This document shows, one piece after another, positions 53,158 through 62,695 of a stretch of DNA of 64,000 nucleotides. Position numbers and translations under genes: made by a program. The stretch is from Rivularia sp963920925. Lineage in GTDB: Bacteria > Cyanobacteriota > Cyanobacteriia > Cyanobacteriales > Nostocaceae. The notes under the pieces were generated by a model, which did no database searches, was not told where the DNA came from, and saw nothing but the letters and a program-made list of their open reading frames with translations. The stretch lies in assembly GCF_963920925.1 (NCBI RefSeq), contig NZ_CAWUDI010000001.1:275986-339985 (forward strand), given 5' to 3'. Positions within the stretch are counted from its first letter, which is position 1; each line of letters opens with the position of its first letter.

Positions 53158-53739
53158 TTTTCCGAAAAAAAAAGAATAAAGTTATTCAATATACTTTTTA
53201 TTTCACCCCCTAAAACAGATACAATCTTTGATTAAGTCTGGTATTCCTTGTTGCTGCAATCCAATAGGCAGTGCATATAAACTAGTAAATGATTATTTTT
53301 GCGCGTTAGCGAACATTGATGATATCTATTCGTCAAAACAAGTTAGTTCTGGTGCAATACAATACGTTCTCGTTACTTAAACAATAGTCAAGAACGGTTC
53401 TTCAAATACTTGGGAATATACTTCGACCGAATTAAAAGCTATTAGCTATCAGCTTAAGCCAGGGAATTGGATGGGGATTTAAACCCCAACAAAACGGCTT
53501 ACACCTATGTTTATCAGTGAGGTTTTACCCTCTCGTAGCTAAAAGCTAAAAGCTAAAAACTAAAAGCTAAAAGCTCGATAATTGGTCGCTAAGGGGTGTT
53601 ACCCCCTGTGCATTTTTCCACAAAATATTTATATTTTGTTGGACATATTAAATGTGAAGCGTATATCTTGCTGCGTTATTTTTATTTTTCTAGAAAAAAT
53701 TCCTTTCTAGATAGTCTAAGCTACACACTCTTAAATAAA
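53158..53739. other. Intergenic region after the tRNA
   Basis: About 580 bp. A short coding-like stretch near 53390-53484 (VKNGSSNTWEYTSTELKAIS) ends at a stop and may be a gene scrap. A (AGCTAAA)n array runs from about 53539 to 53573. No intact gene is seen. Confidence 0.4.
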
Positions 53740-54285
53740 ATGCTCCCCAAAGGAATTACTTCACGGTTAATACCGATCATTCTACCCCTAACCTTATTAT
53801 GGGGTTACAAAAAAGTTCAAGCTGTATTTGTACAGCCCCAAGCAATTTTGGTTTTAGGAGGTTCTACTAAAAGGTTAGAAAGAGAAAAATTCACAGCTGA
53901 CTTTGCAAAACAATATCCTAACCTACCGATTTGGATTTCGGGAGGAAGTCCAGAAGGTGCGACAAAAAAGGTATTTATCAAAGCTGGTGTCGATCAAAAG
54001 CGTTTGTACTTAGACTATCGAGCCAATAATACAGTAGAAAATTTTACGACATTAGTAGATGATTTAAAAAAAAGAGGAATCAAGAAATTATATTTAGTCA
54101 CTTCCGATTACCATATGCCTCGTGCTAGCGTAGTTGGCGAGATTGTTTTAGGTAGTCGAGGAATTGACTTTAAAACAGTATCCGTGCCTTCACAAAATAA
54201 TTCCGAACCAGTAGAAAAGTCTATCCGCGACGGAGTTAGATCAATCGTGTGGGTTGCTACTGGTTTGGGTGGTGGGGAGAAATAG
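53740..54285 (+). CDS. YdcF-family (DUF218) protein
   Basis: A 181-residue protein. It shows an N-terminal hydrophobic stretch (SRLIPIILPLTLLWGY), QAILVLGGS, SGGSPEGATKKVFIKAG, NTVENFTTLVDDL and LVTSDYHMPRA, the signature series of the YdcF/SanA/ElyC family. ElyC and SanA affect envelope integrity; the biochemical activity is unknown. A GTG frame 48 codons upstream is open, but the ATG at 53740 agrees with the usual N-terminus and places the hydrophobic segment at the start. Confidence 0.85.
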   Translation: MLPKGITSRLIPIILPLTLLWGYKKVQAVFVQPQAILVLGGSTKRLEREKFTADFAKQYPNLPIWISGGSPEGATKKVFIKAGVDQKRLYLDYRANNTVENFTTLVDDLKKRGIKKLYLVTSDYHMPRASVVGEIVLGSRGIDFKTVSVPSQNNSEPVEKSIRDGVRSIVWVATGLGGGEK

Positions 54286-54305
54286 AAGCGGAGGAAGAAT
54301 TATTG

Positions 54306-54335
54306 TTCCCTACTCCCTACTCCCTACTCCCTAAC
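54306..54335. repeat. STRR (TACTCCC)4
   Basis: Four tandem TACTCCC heptamers after the ydcF-like gene. Confidence 0.85.
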
Positions 54336-54374
54336 ACCAAAAAATAATCGCAAATAAATATTAAAAATTAAAAT

Positions 54375-54677
54375 TTACGCCGCAGCTTTTTCTTGCACCA
54401 AAACAAAAGGCTCCACGATCAAAGCGTTAAACAGTTTTTTTCGCTGCATATTCCATTCTCCAATTTGTACTGCTGAAGGTTTAGCAATCAACGCTTCATC
54501 AATCCAATTTTGAACTTCAGAGGCTTTATCGCCAGCTATAGCTTCACCTACATCTAATAAATCTAATTCAGAAGCTACTATAATTACAGAATCTTTTTGG
54601 GCGTGAGGAATCAACCATTCCCATTCAGCTTCATCAAGGTTTTGATCTAATTGCGCTCTTAAATCTTGATTTGTCAT
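54375..54677 (-). CDS. DUF2288 protein
   Basis: A 100-residue protein matching DUF2288: LDEAEWEWLIPHAQKDSVII, LDLLDVGEAIAGD, VQNWIDEALI and FNALIVEPFVLVQEK. It is acidic and soluble with no known function, and conserved as a stand-alone gene in cyanobacteria and some proteobacteria. It is convergent with the YdcF gene. Confidence 0.82.
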   Translation of the reverse strand: MTNQDLRAQLDQNLDEAEWEWLIPHAQKDSVIIVASELDLLDVGEAIAGDKASEVQNWIDEALIAKPSAVQIGEWNMQRKKLFNALIVEPFVLVQEKAAA

Positions 54678-54828
54678 CAGTCATTATTTATTCTTCAATA
54701 ATTAATATATAACAATTTTAAATTATTTGTGAATGTGAAAATTCAAAAACTTAGTTTGGCTAAAAAGATCGGGTTCCGCCTGCATCATAAAATATTATGG
54801 GTTGGATTATTTTACTCATAGATACTGA

Positions 54829-55866
54829 TTAAACCTCAGCTTTCATTGCATCAATTTCAAATAATGAAACAATGACTCCTGCAATGGGAATAGAGATAAA
54901 AATACCTAATAAACCTGCAATTCTAGCGCCTATTAGTAAAGCAAAAAATATTACAACCGGATTTAGATTAAGTGCATCCTGCATTACTCTAGGTGCAATT
55001 AAGTTATCTTGAATTTGTTGAAGTACAATACAGGCTCCTAATACCTTAAGTCCCAACCATACACCTTGAGACGATACTATTAAGGTGATTAAACCAATTC
55101 CTAAAGTTGCACCAATACCTGGAATAATATCAATAAAACCAACGATTACAGATAATACTAAAGGAAAAGGTACTCGCAACAGTACAAAAACAAAGAATGT
55201 TGAGACTGTAAGAAACAATGTTAATAATAACTGACCTCGAAAAAAGCCAAGAAAAGCTCGTTTGATAACTTTTTCAAACTTTGTACGTCGAGGTTTAGGT
55301 ATTATTTTCAAAATAAAATCCCAAAGTTGTTCTCCTTCAAGGAGCATAAAAAAGGAAACAACCGCAATTAAAACGAAAGTCGCAAAATTAGTAATAAAAC
55401 TTTGGAATAAAAATAAAATATTACTAAGTCTAGCAATAGCTTGTTCTCTTAATACCTGTTCTAAGTAACTTAAATCTATCTGAAGTTTTCGGTTTCTGAG
55501 AATTTCCTCTAATCGCTGTACCAAAGGTATTAAATCATTTAAAAAAGTTGCTGCACTATCAATTAATTGTTGTCCCTGAGATAAAAGCCCCAAGCCTGCC
55601 GCGATAGCTAAACTGCCCAGAATAACTATACTAATTAGGAAAATAAAAATAACCGCGACACTGTGAGGTACAAAGTGTTTCAGCCACTGCACGGGATAGC
55701 TAAGTAAAAAAGCTAAAATTGCGGCAAACGTAAAAATAACGATAATCGCTTCAAAATAAGCGATTAATTGTACGATTGTCCAGCCGCAAGCAGCGAAAAG
55801 TAAAAAGCGAACTAAAGAAAAATTATTTAATCGATTTAAAAAATTATTGCCGTCTGAATCGTTCAT
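54829..55866 (-). CDS. AI-2E family transporter (PerM-like)
   Basis: A 345-residue membrane protein of the AI-2E/UPF0118 family with about eight helices in the pattern 3 + 1 + 4. The conserved C-terminal region is VGFIDIIPGIGATLGIG, then QIQDNLIAPRVMQDALNLNP and IGARIAGLLGIFISIPIAGV. Members include the E. coli AI-2 exporter TqsA and Na/H antiporters, so substrate prediction is unsafe. It lies in a gap between the DUF2288 gene and the lipid cluster with its own promoter region. Confidence 0.88.
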   Translation of the reverse strand: MNDSDGNNFLNRLNNFSLVRFLLFAACGWTIVQLIAYFEAIIVIFTFAAILAFLLSYPVQWLKHFVPHSVAVIFIFLISIVILGSLAIAAGLGLLSQGQQLIDSAATFLNDLIPLVQRLEEILRNRKLQIDLSYLEQVLREQAIARLSNILFLFQSFITNFATFVLIAVVSFFMLLEGEQLWDFILKIIPKPRRTKFEKVIKRAFLGFFRGQLLLTLFLTVSTFFVFVLLRVPFPLVLSVIVGFIDIIPGIGATLGIGLITLIVSSQGVWLGLKVLGACIVLQQIQDNLIAPRVMQDALNLNPVVIFFALLIGARIAGLLGIFISIPIAGVIVSLFEIDAMKAEV

Positions 55867-56011
55867 ATGATATTAAGGAAGTAGAAGCAAGGAAGCAGGA
55901 GACAAATTAAATAAGATTAAATTTAGGATCTTAAAAATGTCTAAAGTTCAATCTAAGCATTTTTAACTGCTAATACTACTTCCTTTAAGCATATTTTTGA
56001 TTATTGCCAAC

Positions 56012-56650
56012 TTAACGTCCCAAATCGTGCATTTTATTAATCTCTACAGCGCATTTTTGGGTTACAGCTTCTAAATCTTCCTTGGTTGTGGAAGTTGGAG
56101 CAGAAATCAATTCGCCAATTCTGACTGTTACCGGAACCCTTTGAGGAACAGCCTCACCTTTCTGCTCAATGTCCTGAGTACCCCATAAGCATACTGGTAT
56201 AATTGGTGCATTTGCTTTTGCTGCAATTAACGCCGCACCTCGCTTAGGATCTGTAATTCGTCCATCTTTGGTGCGAGTACCTTGCAAGAAAACACCTACA
56301 GCCCAACCGCCGTTTAGATACTCCAAAGCCTTACGAATTGCATTGCGATCGCCACTTCCCCTACTTACAGGATAAGCACCATATAGCTGAATCGCTTGTT
56401 TCAAAACGGGAATTCTAAATAATTCTTCCTTCGCCATATAAGATACCGGACGACGAACACTAACAGAAACAATTGGCGGGTCAAAATTACTAGCATGATT
56501 GCTTACTATCACCAATGAGCCATTGCGAGGGACATTTTCCGCTCCATAAATACGCCCTCGGAAGTAAGCGAGAAGCATCGGATTTACTACCGAGTATTTC
56601 AACGCGCGGTAAAGTAGCAGGCTAACAAACGGTTCGCGATTTCGAGACAT
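56012..56650 (-). CDS. plsC: 1-acyl-sn-glycerol-3-phosphate acyltransferase PlsC
   Basis: Adds the second acyl chain to lysophosphatidate, giving phosphatidate. The 212-residue protein carries the HX4D acyltransferase motif in NHASNFD (His52-Asp57), GAYPVSR near 92-98, a FLQGTRT block near 121-127 where most relatives have F-P-E-G-T-R, and VPVTVRIGELI near the end. I start at the ATG at 56650 (MSRNREPF). An upstream ATG at 56674 adds eight residues encoded by heptamer-repeat DNA and is unlikely. It is the last gene of plsX-fabH-fabD-plsC; 40-65 bp of repeat separate it from fabD. Confidence 0.9.
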   Translation of the reverse strand: MSRNREPFVSLLLYRALKYSVVNPMLLAYFRGRIYGAENVPRNGSLVIVSNHASNFDPPIVSVSVRRPVSYMAKEELFRIPVLKQAIQLYGAYPVSRGSGDRNAIRKALEYLNGGWAVGVFLQGTRTKDGRITDPKRGAALIAAKANAPIIPVCLWGTQDIEQKGEAVPQRVPVTVRIGELISAPTSTTKEDLEAVTQKCAVEINKMHDLGR

Positions 56651-56714
56651 ATTTGATAAATGGGCATGGGGCATGGGAATTGGGCATGGGAGAGGGGAAG
56701 ATAATTTTTAACTC

Positions 56715-57602
56715 TTAACTCCTAACTAATTCCGTTTCCGCAGCAGAGCGCACGTTTTCCAATTTTAAGCCGGAGGCGGTACGTTTGATTAAGCCGGTTA
56801 AGACGTTTCCAGGCCCAATTTCTACAACTCTTTCAATTCCTTGCTCTGGTAGTGCTAATGCTGTTTCTCGCCAGCGGACGCTTCCGGTCATTTGTTTAAC
56901 TAAACGTTGCTTTAAAATATCGGCTTCTACGGTGGGTACTGGTTCAACGTTGGATATAACAGGTACGGTAGCTTGATGAAATTCTACGGTTGCTAATACA
57001 TTTTTAAATTCAGCAGATGCTTCTGCCATCATCGGTGAATGAAAGGCTCCCGATACGTTTAATGGTAATTTCCGTTTTGCTTTGACTTGAGCCAAGACGC
57101 TTTCTATAGCTTCAGGTGTACCGGAAATTACTACTTGTGCGGAACTGTTGTCATTCGCCAAAACTGCATCGTTTGTTTCGGCTAGAATTCGATCCAATTG
57201 TTCTTTATCAAAGCCAATCAAAGCTGCCATCTTGCCACCAGCAGCATTTTCCATCAGTTCGGCACGACGCTTTACCAAACGCAAACCAGCAGCCCATTCA
57301 AATACCCCTGCTACATATAAAGCAATATACTCTCCCAAACTATGTCCGGCGACTAAATCCGGTTTTTCTGCTTTACGGATAACATCGGCAAGAATAGTTT
57401 CTACTACATACAAGCAAGGTTGAGTGTAAAGAGTACGAGCCAATTTGTCTTCGTGATTCTGGCAGATGTCGCTAACACTCCAGCCCAAAATCTCTTCAGC
57501 TTGAACAAACTTTTCCTTCGCTTCTGACAATTCCAGTAAATCCATTCCCATTCCCAACGCTTGGGAACCTTGTCCGGGAAACACCCATGCGGTTTTAGTC
57601 AT
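56715..57602 (-). CDS. fabD: Malonyl-CoA:ACP transacylase FabD
   Basis: Transfers malonyl from CoA to acyl carrier protein for fatty acid synthesis in the cytoplasm. The 295-residue protein has the oxyanion-loop motif FPGQGSQALGMG near the N-terminus, nucleophile Ser88 in AGHSLGEY, Arg113 in KRRAELM and His188 in GAFHSPMM, the full FabD catalytic set. It lies between fabH and plsC on the same strand. Confidence 0.95.
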   Translation of the reverse strand: MTKTAWVFPGQGSQALGMGMDLLELSEAKEKFVQAEEILGWSVSDICQNHEDKLARTLYTQPCLYVVETILADVIRKAEKPDLVAGHSLGEYIALYVAGVFEWAAGLRLVKRRAELMENAAGGKMAALIGFDKEQLDRILAETNDAVLANDNSSAQVVISGTPEAIESVLAQVKAKRKLPLNVSGAFHSPMMAEASAEFKNVLATVEFHQATVPVISNVEPVPTVEADILKQRLVKQMTGSVRWRETALALPEQGIERVVEIGPGNVLTGLIKRTASGLKLENVRSAAETELVRS

Positions 57603-57648
57603 TAGTTGTTAGTTAATAGTTGTTAGTTAATAGTTGTTAGTTATTAGT
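57601..57648. repeat. Tandem repeat of GTTAGTTAATAGTT units
   Basis: Three copies of a 16-17-bp TAGTTGTTAGTTAA unit directly upstream of the fabD start. The rest of the 218-bp gap to fabH contains another CTCCTAACTC array near 57800. Confidence 0.75.
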
Positions 57649-57820
57649 TAGGAAATTAGATTTGTTCCAATATTTGTTTCAACGAATTAACACAGTCAGG
57701 AACCGAACAGTGTTGTTAGAGAAAACAATCGCAAGTCCAAGCTTTCAAAACGTTCAAAAATACTTATTGATTTGATTGAATGCTTTCAAATCATAACTCT
57801 TAACTCATAACTCCTAACTC

Positions 57821-58813
57821 TTATCTTCCCCATTTAAAAATTGCCGCGCCCCAAGTTAATCCAGCCCCAAAACCTGATGCAGCGATGGTATCTGTGGGTT
57901 TTATTTTGCCTTCTCGTACTGCTTCATCTAATGCGATTGGTATAGAAGCAGCAGAAGTATTGCCATAATTAGCCACATTACTTATTACTTTTTCTGATGG
58001 AATAGAAAGACGTTCGGCAACTGCATCAAGAATGCGTTGGTTGGCTTGATGCAATAGCAGCCAATCCACTTGTTCGACAGTCAGATTTGCACGAAACAAA
58101 GCTTTGTCAATAACTTCCGGTACTCGCTTCACGGCAAAACGATAAACTTCTTTGCCATTCATCGAGACATTACCAAAATTGCCTTTTGAAATACTTACAC
58201 CATTTGTCAGTTCTTGCGATTGAGGTGTATAGGCAAGTTTAAGACAGCTATTAAGGCTGCCATCACTTTTGATTTCAAAACCTAACAAACGGTCTTCTTT
58301 ATTGGCTTGCAATACAGCGGCTCCAGCACCATCGCCAAATAATATGCAGGTGCGTCTGTCTTGCCAATCCACCCAACGAGAGAGGATATCCGCCCCAACC
58401 AAGAGTACATTTTGAAATACACCTGTCCTGATATATTGGGCGGCAGTTACTAATCCAAACACAAAACCAGAACAAGCCGCAGTCAAATCAAATGCTACTG
58501 CCCTGCTTGCTCCTAATTCAGCTTGAATTTGGCTAGCGCTACCAAATAAGTCATCAGGAGTGGAAGTAGCCAGCAAAATCAAATCCAAATCTTTTGCTTC
58601 AACTTGTGCCATTTCCAATGCCTTGAGACTAGCAGCAGTACCAATAGTAGTAACAGATTCAGTCGCCATTGCTAATCTTCGCTGGCGAATTCCCGTTCTG
58701 CTGGTTATCCATTCGTCTGATGTGTCAACTAGCCCGCTTAGCCCCTGGTTATCTAGAAAGGTTGCTGGCACAGCCGAGCCACTTCCTGTCATCGCTATTC
58801 CTAAATTTTGCAC
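57821..58813 (-). CDS. fabH: 3-oxoacyl-ACP synthase III FabH
   Basis: Condenses acetyl-CoA with malonyl-ACP to initiate fatty acid synthesis. The 330-residue protein has the thiolase-fold triad Cys114 (AACSGF), His255 (LLHQANQR) and Asn285 (NYGNTSAAS), plus the C-terminal GFGAGLTWGA loop. The start is GTG at 58813 (MQNLGIAMTGSGSAVPA), matching cyanobacterial FabH; an ATG seven codons inside is less likely. It lies 123 bp downstream of plsX. Confidence 0.95.
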   Translation of the reverse strand: MQNLGIAMTGSGSAVPATFLDNQGLSGLVDTSDEWITSRTGIRQRRLAMATESVTTIGTAASLKALEMAQVEAKDLDLILLATSTPDDLFGSASQIQAELGASRAVAFDLTAACSGFVFGLVTAAQYIRTGVFQNVLLVGADILSRWVDWQDRRTCILFGDGAGAAVLQANKEDRLLGFEIKSDGSLNSCLKLAYTPQSQELTNGVSISKGNFGNVSMNGKEVYRFAVKRVPEVIDKALFRANLTVEQVDWLLLHQANQRILDAVAERLSIPSEKVISNVANYGNTSAASIPIALDEAVREGKIKPTDTIAASGFGAGLTWGAAIFKWGR

Positions 58814-58936
58814 TCATTCTCTCCGCAGCTATCCGCTAGAAGGACGTAACAATCTCTACGATAATGATTATTAGCCTACAGCCAGTATAAAAAACTGACT
58901 ATAGACTAGTAATATTAATTGCCTAAGAAAGCTAAT

Positions 58937-59959
58937 TCATAAAACGCTTTTTTCGCTCAGATTATTAGAGTGAATGCGTTGTAGTACCTGATTGTCCACA
59001 GCTTCTTTCGCTAGACGAATTGCACCGAAAATTGAAGGAGCTTGGGAGCTACCGTGACCAATTACACATATGCCGTTTACGCCTAAAAGTAAACCACCGC
59101 CATGTTCTGCTGAGTCTACCCGCTGTTTAATTCGTTTCAGGTTTGGTTTTAAGATAGAACAGCCAAGCTGGCCGCGCAATCCTTGGGGTAATTCTTCGCG
59201 AATAATTTGCAACATAATATCCCCGACTGCTTCGGCAAATTTTAATAATACATTGCCTACAAAACCATCACATACAATCACATCAAAGTTACCAGAAAGC
59301 ACATCGCGCCCTTCGGCATTGCCAATAAAAGTGACTTGAGTATTTTTACTAATCATTTGGTGAGCGCGTATGGCAACATCGTTACCTTTACATTCTTCCT
59401 CACCAATATTTAATAAACCAACTTTGGGTTCTGCCACACCCAAAACATACTGAGAATAAGCCGAACCTAAAACGGCAAATTGCTCTAAAAATTTAGGACG
59501 GCAGTCTACGTTAGCGCCAACGTCAAGTACTAAGACTTGTTTGCTAGCCACCATCGTCGGGAATACTGCACCAATTGCTGGACGATCGATGCCCGGAAGT
59601 CTTCCCAAGCGAAGTAAAGCTGCTGCCATTGCTGCACCAGAATGACCGGCACTAACTACAGCATCAGCTTGTCCCTTTTTCACTAAGCTCATCGCCACGT
59701 TGATGGAAGCCTTCGGTTTGCGTCTAATGCCGCTTAAAGGTTCCTCATCCATCGCGATCGCGCCTTCGGCAGGGACAATTTCAACTTGTTCTGACTTGAT
59801 TGATGATGGCAGTGTTCGTTCAATATCTTCGGGGGAGCCTACCAACAATACTTTTACACCTAATTCTTCGACGGCTCGCAGTGCGCCAGCCACGATTTCG
59901 CTAGGTGCATTATCTCCTCCCATTGCATCAATAGCGATTCTTACGCCAGTCGATCCCAT
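58937..59959 (-). CDS. plsX: Phosphate acyltransferase PlsX
   Basis: Makes acyl-phosphate from acyl-ACP, the first step of phospholipid synthesis, at the membrane surface. The 340-residue protein shows the PlsX segments IAIDAMGGDNAPSEIV, SGHSGAAMAAALL, VLDVGANVDCRP, GNAEGRDVLSGNFDVIVCDG and GVNGICVIGHGSS. It is the first gene of the cluster, with about 1.28 kb of non-coding DNA upstream, so the operon promoter should lie there. No rpmF precedes it. Confidence 0.95.
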   Translation of the reverse strand: MGSTGVRIAIDAMGGDNAPSEIVAGALRAVEELGVKVLLVGSPEDIERTLPSSIKSEQVEIVPAEGAIAMDEEPLSGIRRKPKASINVAMSLVKKGQADAVVSAGHSGAAMAAALLRLGRLPGIDRPAIGAVFPTMVASKQVLVLDVGANVDCRPKFLEQFAVLGSAYSQYVLGVAEPKVGLLNIGEEECKGNDVAIRAHQMISKNTQVTFIGNAEGRDVLSGNFDVIVCDGFVGNVLLKFAEAVGDIMLQIIREELPQGLRGQLGCSILKPNLKRIKQRVDSAEHGGGLLLGVNGICVIGHGSSQAPSIFGAIRLAKEAVDNQVLQRIHSNNLSEKSVL

Positions 59960-61244
59960 TGCTCAGAGCTTCCAGAAACCTTACAAATTTTACCAGATGC
60001 CCCTACTAGTAGCAGTAGATTTTTAACTACCAAATCTTACTTGTTTAAGTAAGGCATCAACTTCGACTTTTGCTCAACATAACATGAATTCACCTCTATC
60101 ACTCCACTCTCATCTCTTGACAGGTAAATGTTTTGAGCAATAGAAGGGCGGTGAATGCGTTCCGAAACAACATTGCTGCCCTTGCGTGAAGTACTATTAA
60201 ACCATCCCGAAGGCAAAAGCAAGAATACATAGATTGCACGAGGCAGTAGTTATATTACATTGAGGAAAAAATGATTGTTATCTATCCGATCCAAAATTCA
60301 AATTTTATTTGTATAAATTTGCATAAATGTCTTTAAGCGAGATAAATAAGGTTAACATAATTTGTAGTACATACGGTCTGTGTGTGTATTAATTTTTAAA
60401 ATAATTAAATTTAAAATTAATTTTTATACGATCTATTTTTAAGTATTATTCTGTACTCGACTTGTTATGCGCTGTTAAATATTCCTACAAGAACAAATAG
60501 GGAAAAAAGACGATAATTATAAAACGCTTGGGACTTTTTATAGATACCGAGCGCATACTCGCTGCTAAAAAACTAAGAAATAAATCAAGAGCGACATTAA
60601 TTCATTTTTTTCATATTGCGATCGACTGAACAAAAGCTCGAATAAACCGCTATTTCCGATCCAAAATCGAAAAAATAATCAAATTTTCCCGATCTGCTCT
60701 TAAATATCTAGAAGAGGTTCACAGTTACGCCTATGACATCCGTTTAAAAAGGGCGTTTTCAGTTTTTGCTTGCCGGTAAACTGTACCGTTGAGAGCATAT
60801 ATATCTTGTAATTAATACTGTGTCGCTGTCGCTTATCTTACCCATAGAGGAACCTACTGTCTTAGATATCTATTAAATCAAGGCTCAAATTTTGCTCAAA
60901 GCATTGTCTATCAAATATTTTATGAACTTTGTCAAAACCCTCCATATTACTTATAAAAACACTATAAATTTATATTTAATAGCGAAGAAGGGCTTATTCC
61001 CCGGTTCATCCACATAAGTGTTTTTTCCGCAATCAATTTGGTGCGATCGCGCCTCGAAGTGTGATAATAAAATCCATTACTTAAAAATTTAAGCATAATG
61101 GTTGAGGCAGATTGCAAAACTTTGTTATATGGCACTCTTCCAGAAGCAATAATCAACGGTTATGATTACGAGCATGCTAATGGGTTTGCTTTGTGCGTAA
61201 TATTACAGCGAAAAAGGTAGCAGTTACTTGTATAGGAGCAAAGA
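59960..61244. other. 1.28-kb intergenic region between plsX and dacB-like genes
   Basis: Divergent promoter region. Two short minus-strand frames (60037-60222 and 60962-61156) look like chance. Parts are AT-rich; a denser block at about 60690-60860 (TTCACAGTTACGCCTATGAC; GCCGGTAAACTGTACCG) and a HIP1 site near 61045 could be a leader or small RNA, but I find no clear structure or terminator. Confidence 0.45.
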
Positions 61245-62567
61245 ATGCTGGAATTGTTTGGTTCGGGTTTAATTTCGTTATGGCTAGACATGGCAGGAGT
61301 ACAAGTTAAGCCAATGCAGGCTTTAGATACGTTAGCTTGGCAAGCTGGTACCGGCTTAGTTCTCAGCCCCGATCCAAACCCAGCCAGAAGCAATACAATA
61401 CGTGAATATCTCAAAGAGCTACAGGCATTAAAACTGATTAAACCAGAACAAACCGAAGTTCAGGGTATTTGGATGCAGTCAGGTCCCATACTAATGGCTA
61501 ACCATCAAGGTACAAAACCTTTACCTGCTGCTTCTTTAACGAAAATTGCAACTTCACTTGCTGCTCTTAATAAATGGGGCTACGACCACAAATTTGAAAC
61601 TTTAATAAGTGCTACCGGACCTGTTAAAAACGGTGTATTAGAAGGAAATTTAGTAGTTAATGCTAGTGGCGATCCTTTATTTGTTTGGGAAGAAGCAATA
61701 ACTATTGGCAATACGCTCAACAAAATGGGTATAAAGCGCGTCAATGGAAATTTAATCGTTGTTGGTAAATTTGCGATGAATTTCCAACGCAATCCCACAT
61801 TAGCAGGGCAAGCACTGAAAAGGGCGCTCAATTTTGCTACTTGGGATAGAGGTATAGCCTCTCAGTATTCGCGAATGCCCAAAGGTACCCCAAAACCTCA
61901 AGTCCCAATTACCGGAATTGTTGAAGTCAAAGACAAGATTGAAATTTCTCAAACCGAGTTGATACGTCATCGTTCATTGCCCATAACACAGTTAATCAAT
62001 GAAATGAACGTTTTCAGCAACAATGAAATGGCCGAAATGCTTGCAGAATCAGTAGGTGGAGCAAGTGTAGTCCAATCAATTGCTGCCAAACTTGCCAGAG
62101 TACCGCAAGAAGAAATTCAATTAATTAACGGTTCCGGCTTAGGACAAGAAAATCGCATTTCTCCCAGGGCTGCCACTGCGATGTTAATGGCTATTCAACG
62201 TTTAGTAACTCCTCATAATCTGACGGTAGCTGACTTGTTCCCCACTTCCGGCTTAGATCATCGCGGCACAACTTACGCCAGACGCATTCCTAAAAACACA
62301 GCCTTTAAAACTGGTACCTTAAGAGATGTCAGCGCTTTAGCAGGAGTAATGCCGACAAAAGATCGCGGTTTAGTTTGGTTCGCAGTTATCAACAAAGGTG
62401 TTTACGTTCCGGGTTTCCGTTCCGAACAAGACAAGTTACTGCAAAAAACCCTCAAAGAATTGCAAGTACCAGCAACCGCTTCAACTGGTATTAGTCCTAC
62501 TGAAGGGGAAAAAGCCATACCAGAATTAGGTAAAGCTAGTCGCAATGACATTTTGTATAAAAGCTGA
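61245..62567 (+). CDS. D-alanyl-D-alanine carboxypeptidase, peptidase S13 (PBP4) family
   Basis: A penicillin-binding D,D-peptidase that trims or cleaves peptidoglycan cross-links. The 440-residue protein carries the three penicillin-binding motifs: SLTK (Ser near 97), SNN (near 257, in NVFSNNEMAEML) and KTG (near 355, in FKTGTLRDVSALAG). The large domain inserted between SxxK and SxN that marks the S13 family is short here. The N-terminus has only a weak hydrophobic stretch (LFGSGLISLWLDMAG), so export is unclear; an upstream start was not found. It is divergent from plsX and convergent with lptC. Confidence 0.9.
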   Translation: MLELFGSGLISLWLDMAGVQVKPMQALDTLAWQAGTGLVLSPDPNPARSNTIREYLKELQALKLIKPEQTEVQGIWMQSGPILMANHQGTKPLPAASLTKIATSLAALNKWGYDHKFETLISATGPVKNGVLEGNLVVNASGDPLFVWEEAITIGNTLNKMGIKRVNGNLIVVGKFAMNFQRNPTLAGQALKRALNFATWDRGIASQYSRMPKGTPKPQVPITGIVEVKDKIEISQTELIRHRSLPITQLINEMNVFSNNEMAEMLAESVGGASVVQSIAAKLARVPQEEIQLINGSGLGQENRISPRAATAMLMAIQRLVTPHNLTVADLFPTSGLDHRGTTYARRIPKNTAFKTGTLRDVSALAGVMPTKDRGLVWFAVINKGVYVPGFRSEQDKLLQKTLKELQVPATASTGISPTEGEKAIPELGKASRNDILYKS

Positions 62568-62695
62568 ATTCAGTTATCAGTGAACAGTGAACAGCTAACA
62601 TTTATCATCGATCCGATACGAAGGAACAATTTACTTCTTGCTTTAGCCGATTATTAACTGATCACTGATAACTGATCACTGCTAACTGATAACTG
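62568..62695. repeat. Tandem repeats of TAACTGATCACTGA type
   Basis: The 128-bp gap between the convergent genes is made largely of AACTGAT/CACTGAT units. Confidence 0.65.

Noticed and set aside
53596..53739. N-terminal extension of the YdcF protein from the GTG at 53596
   Set aside because: The extension is not typical of the family, and the ATG at 53740 places the hydrophobic segment at the N-terminus as in relatives.
60037..60222. 61-codon minus-strand frame upstream of plsX, a position where rpmF is found in some bacteria
   Set aside because: The sequence has none of the features of ribosomal protein L32 and no recognisable domain.
60962..61156. 64-codon minus-strand frame in the plsX/dacB gap
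   Set aside because: No domain, poor codon use and no conserved context; most likely chance.
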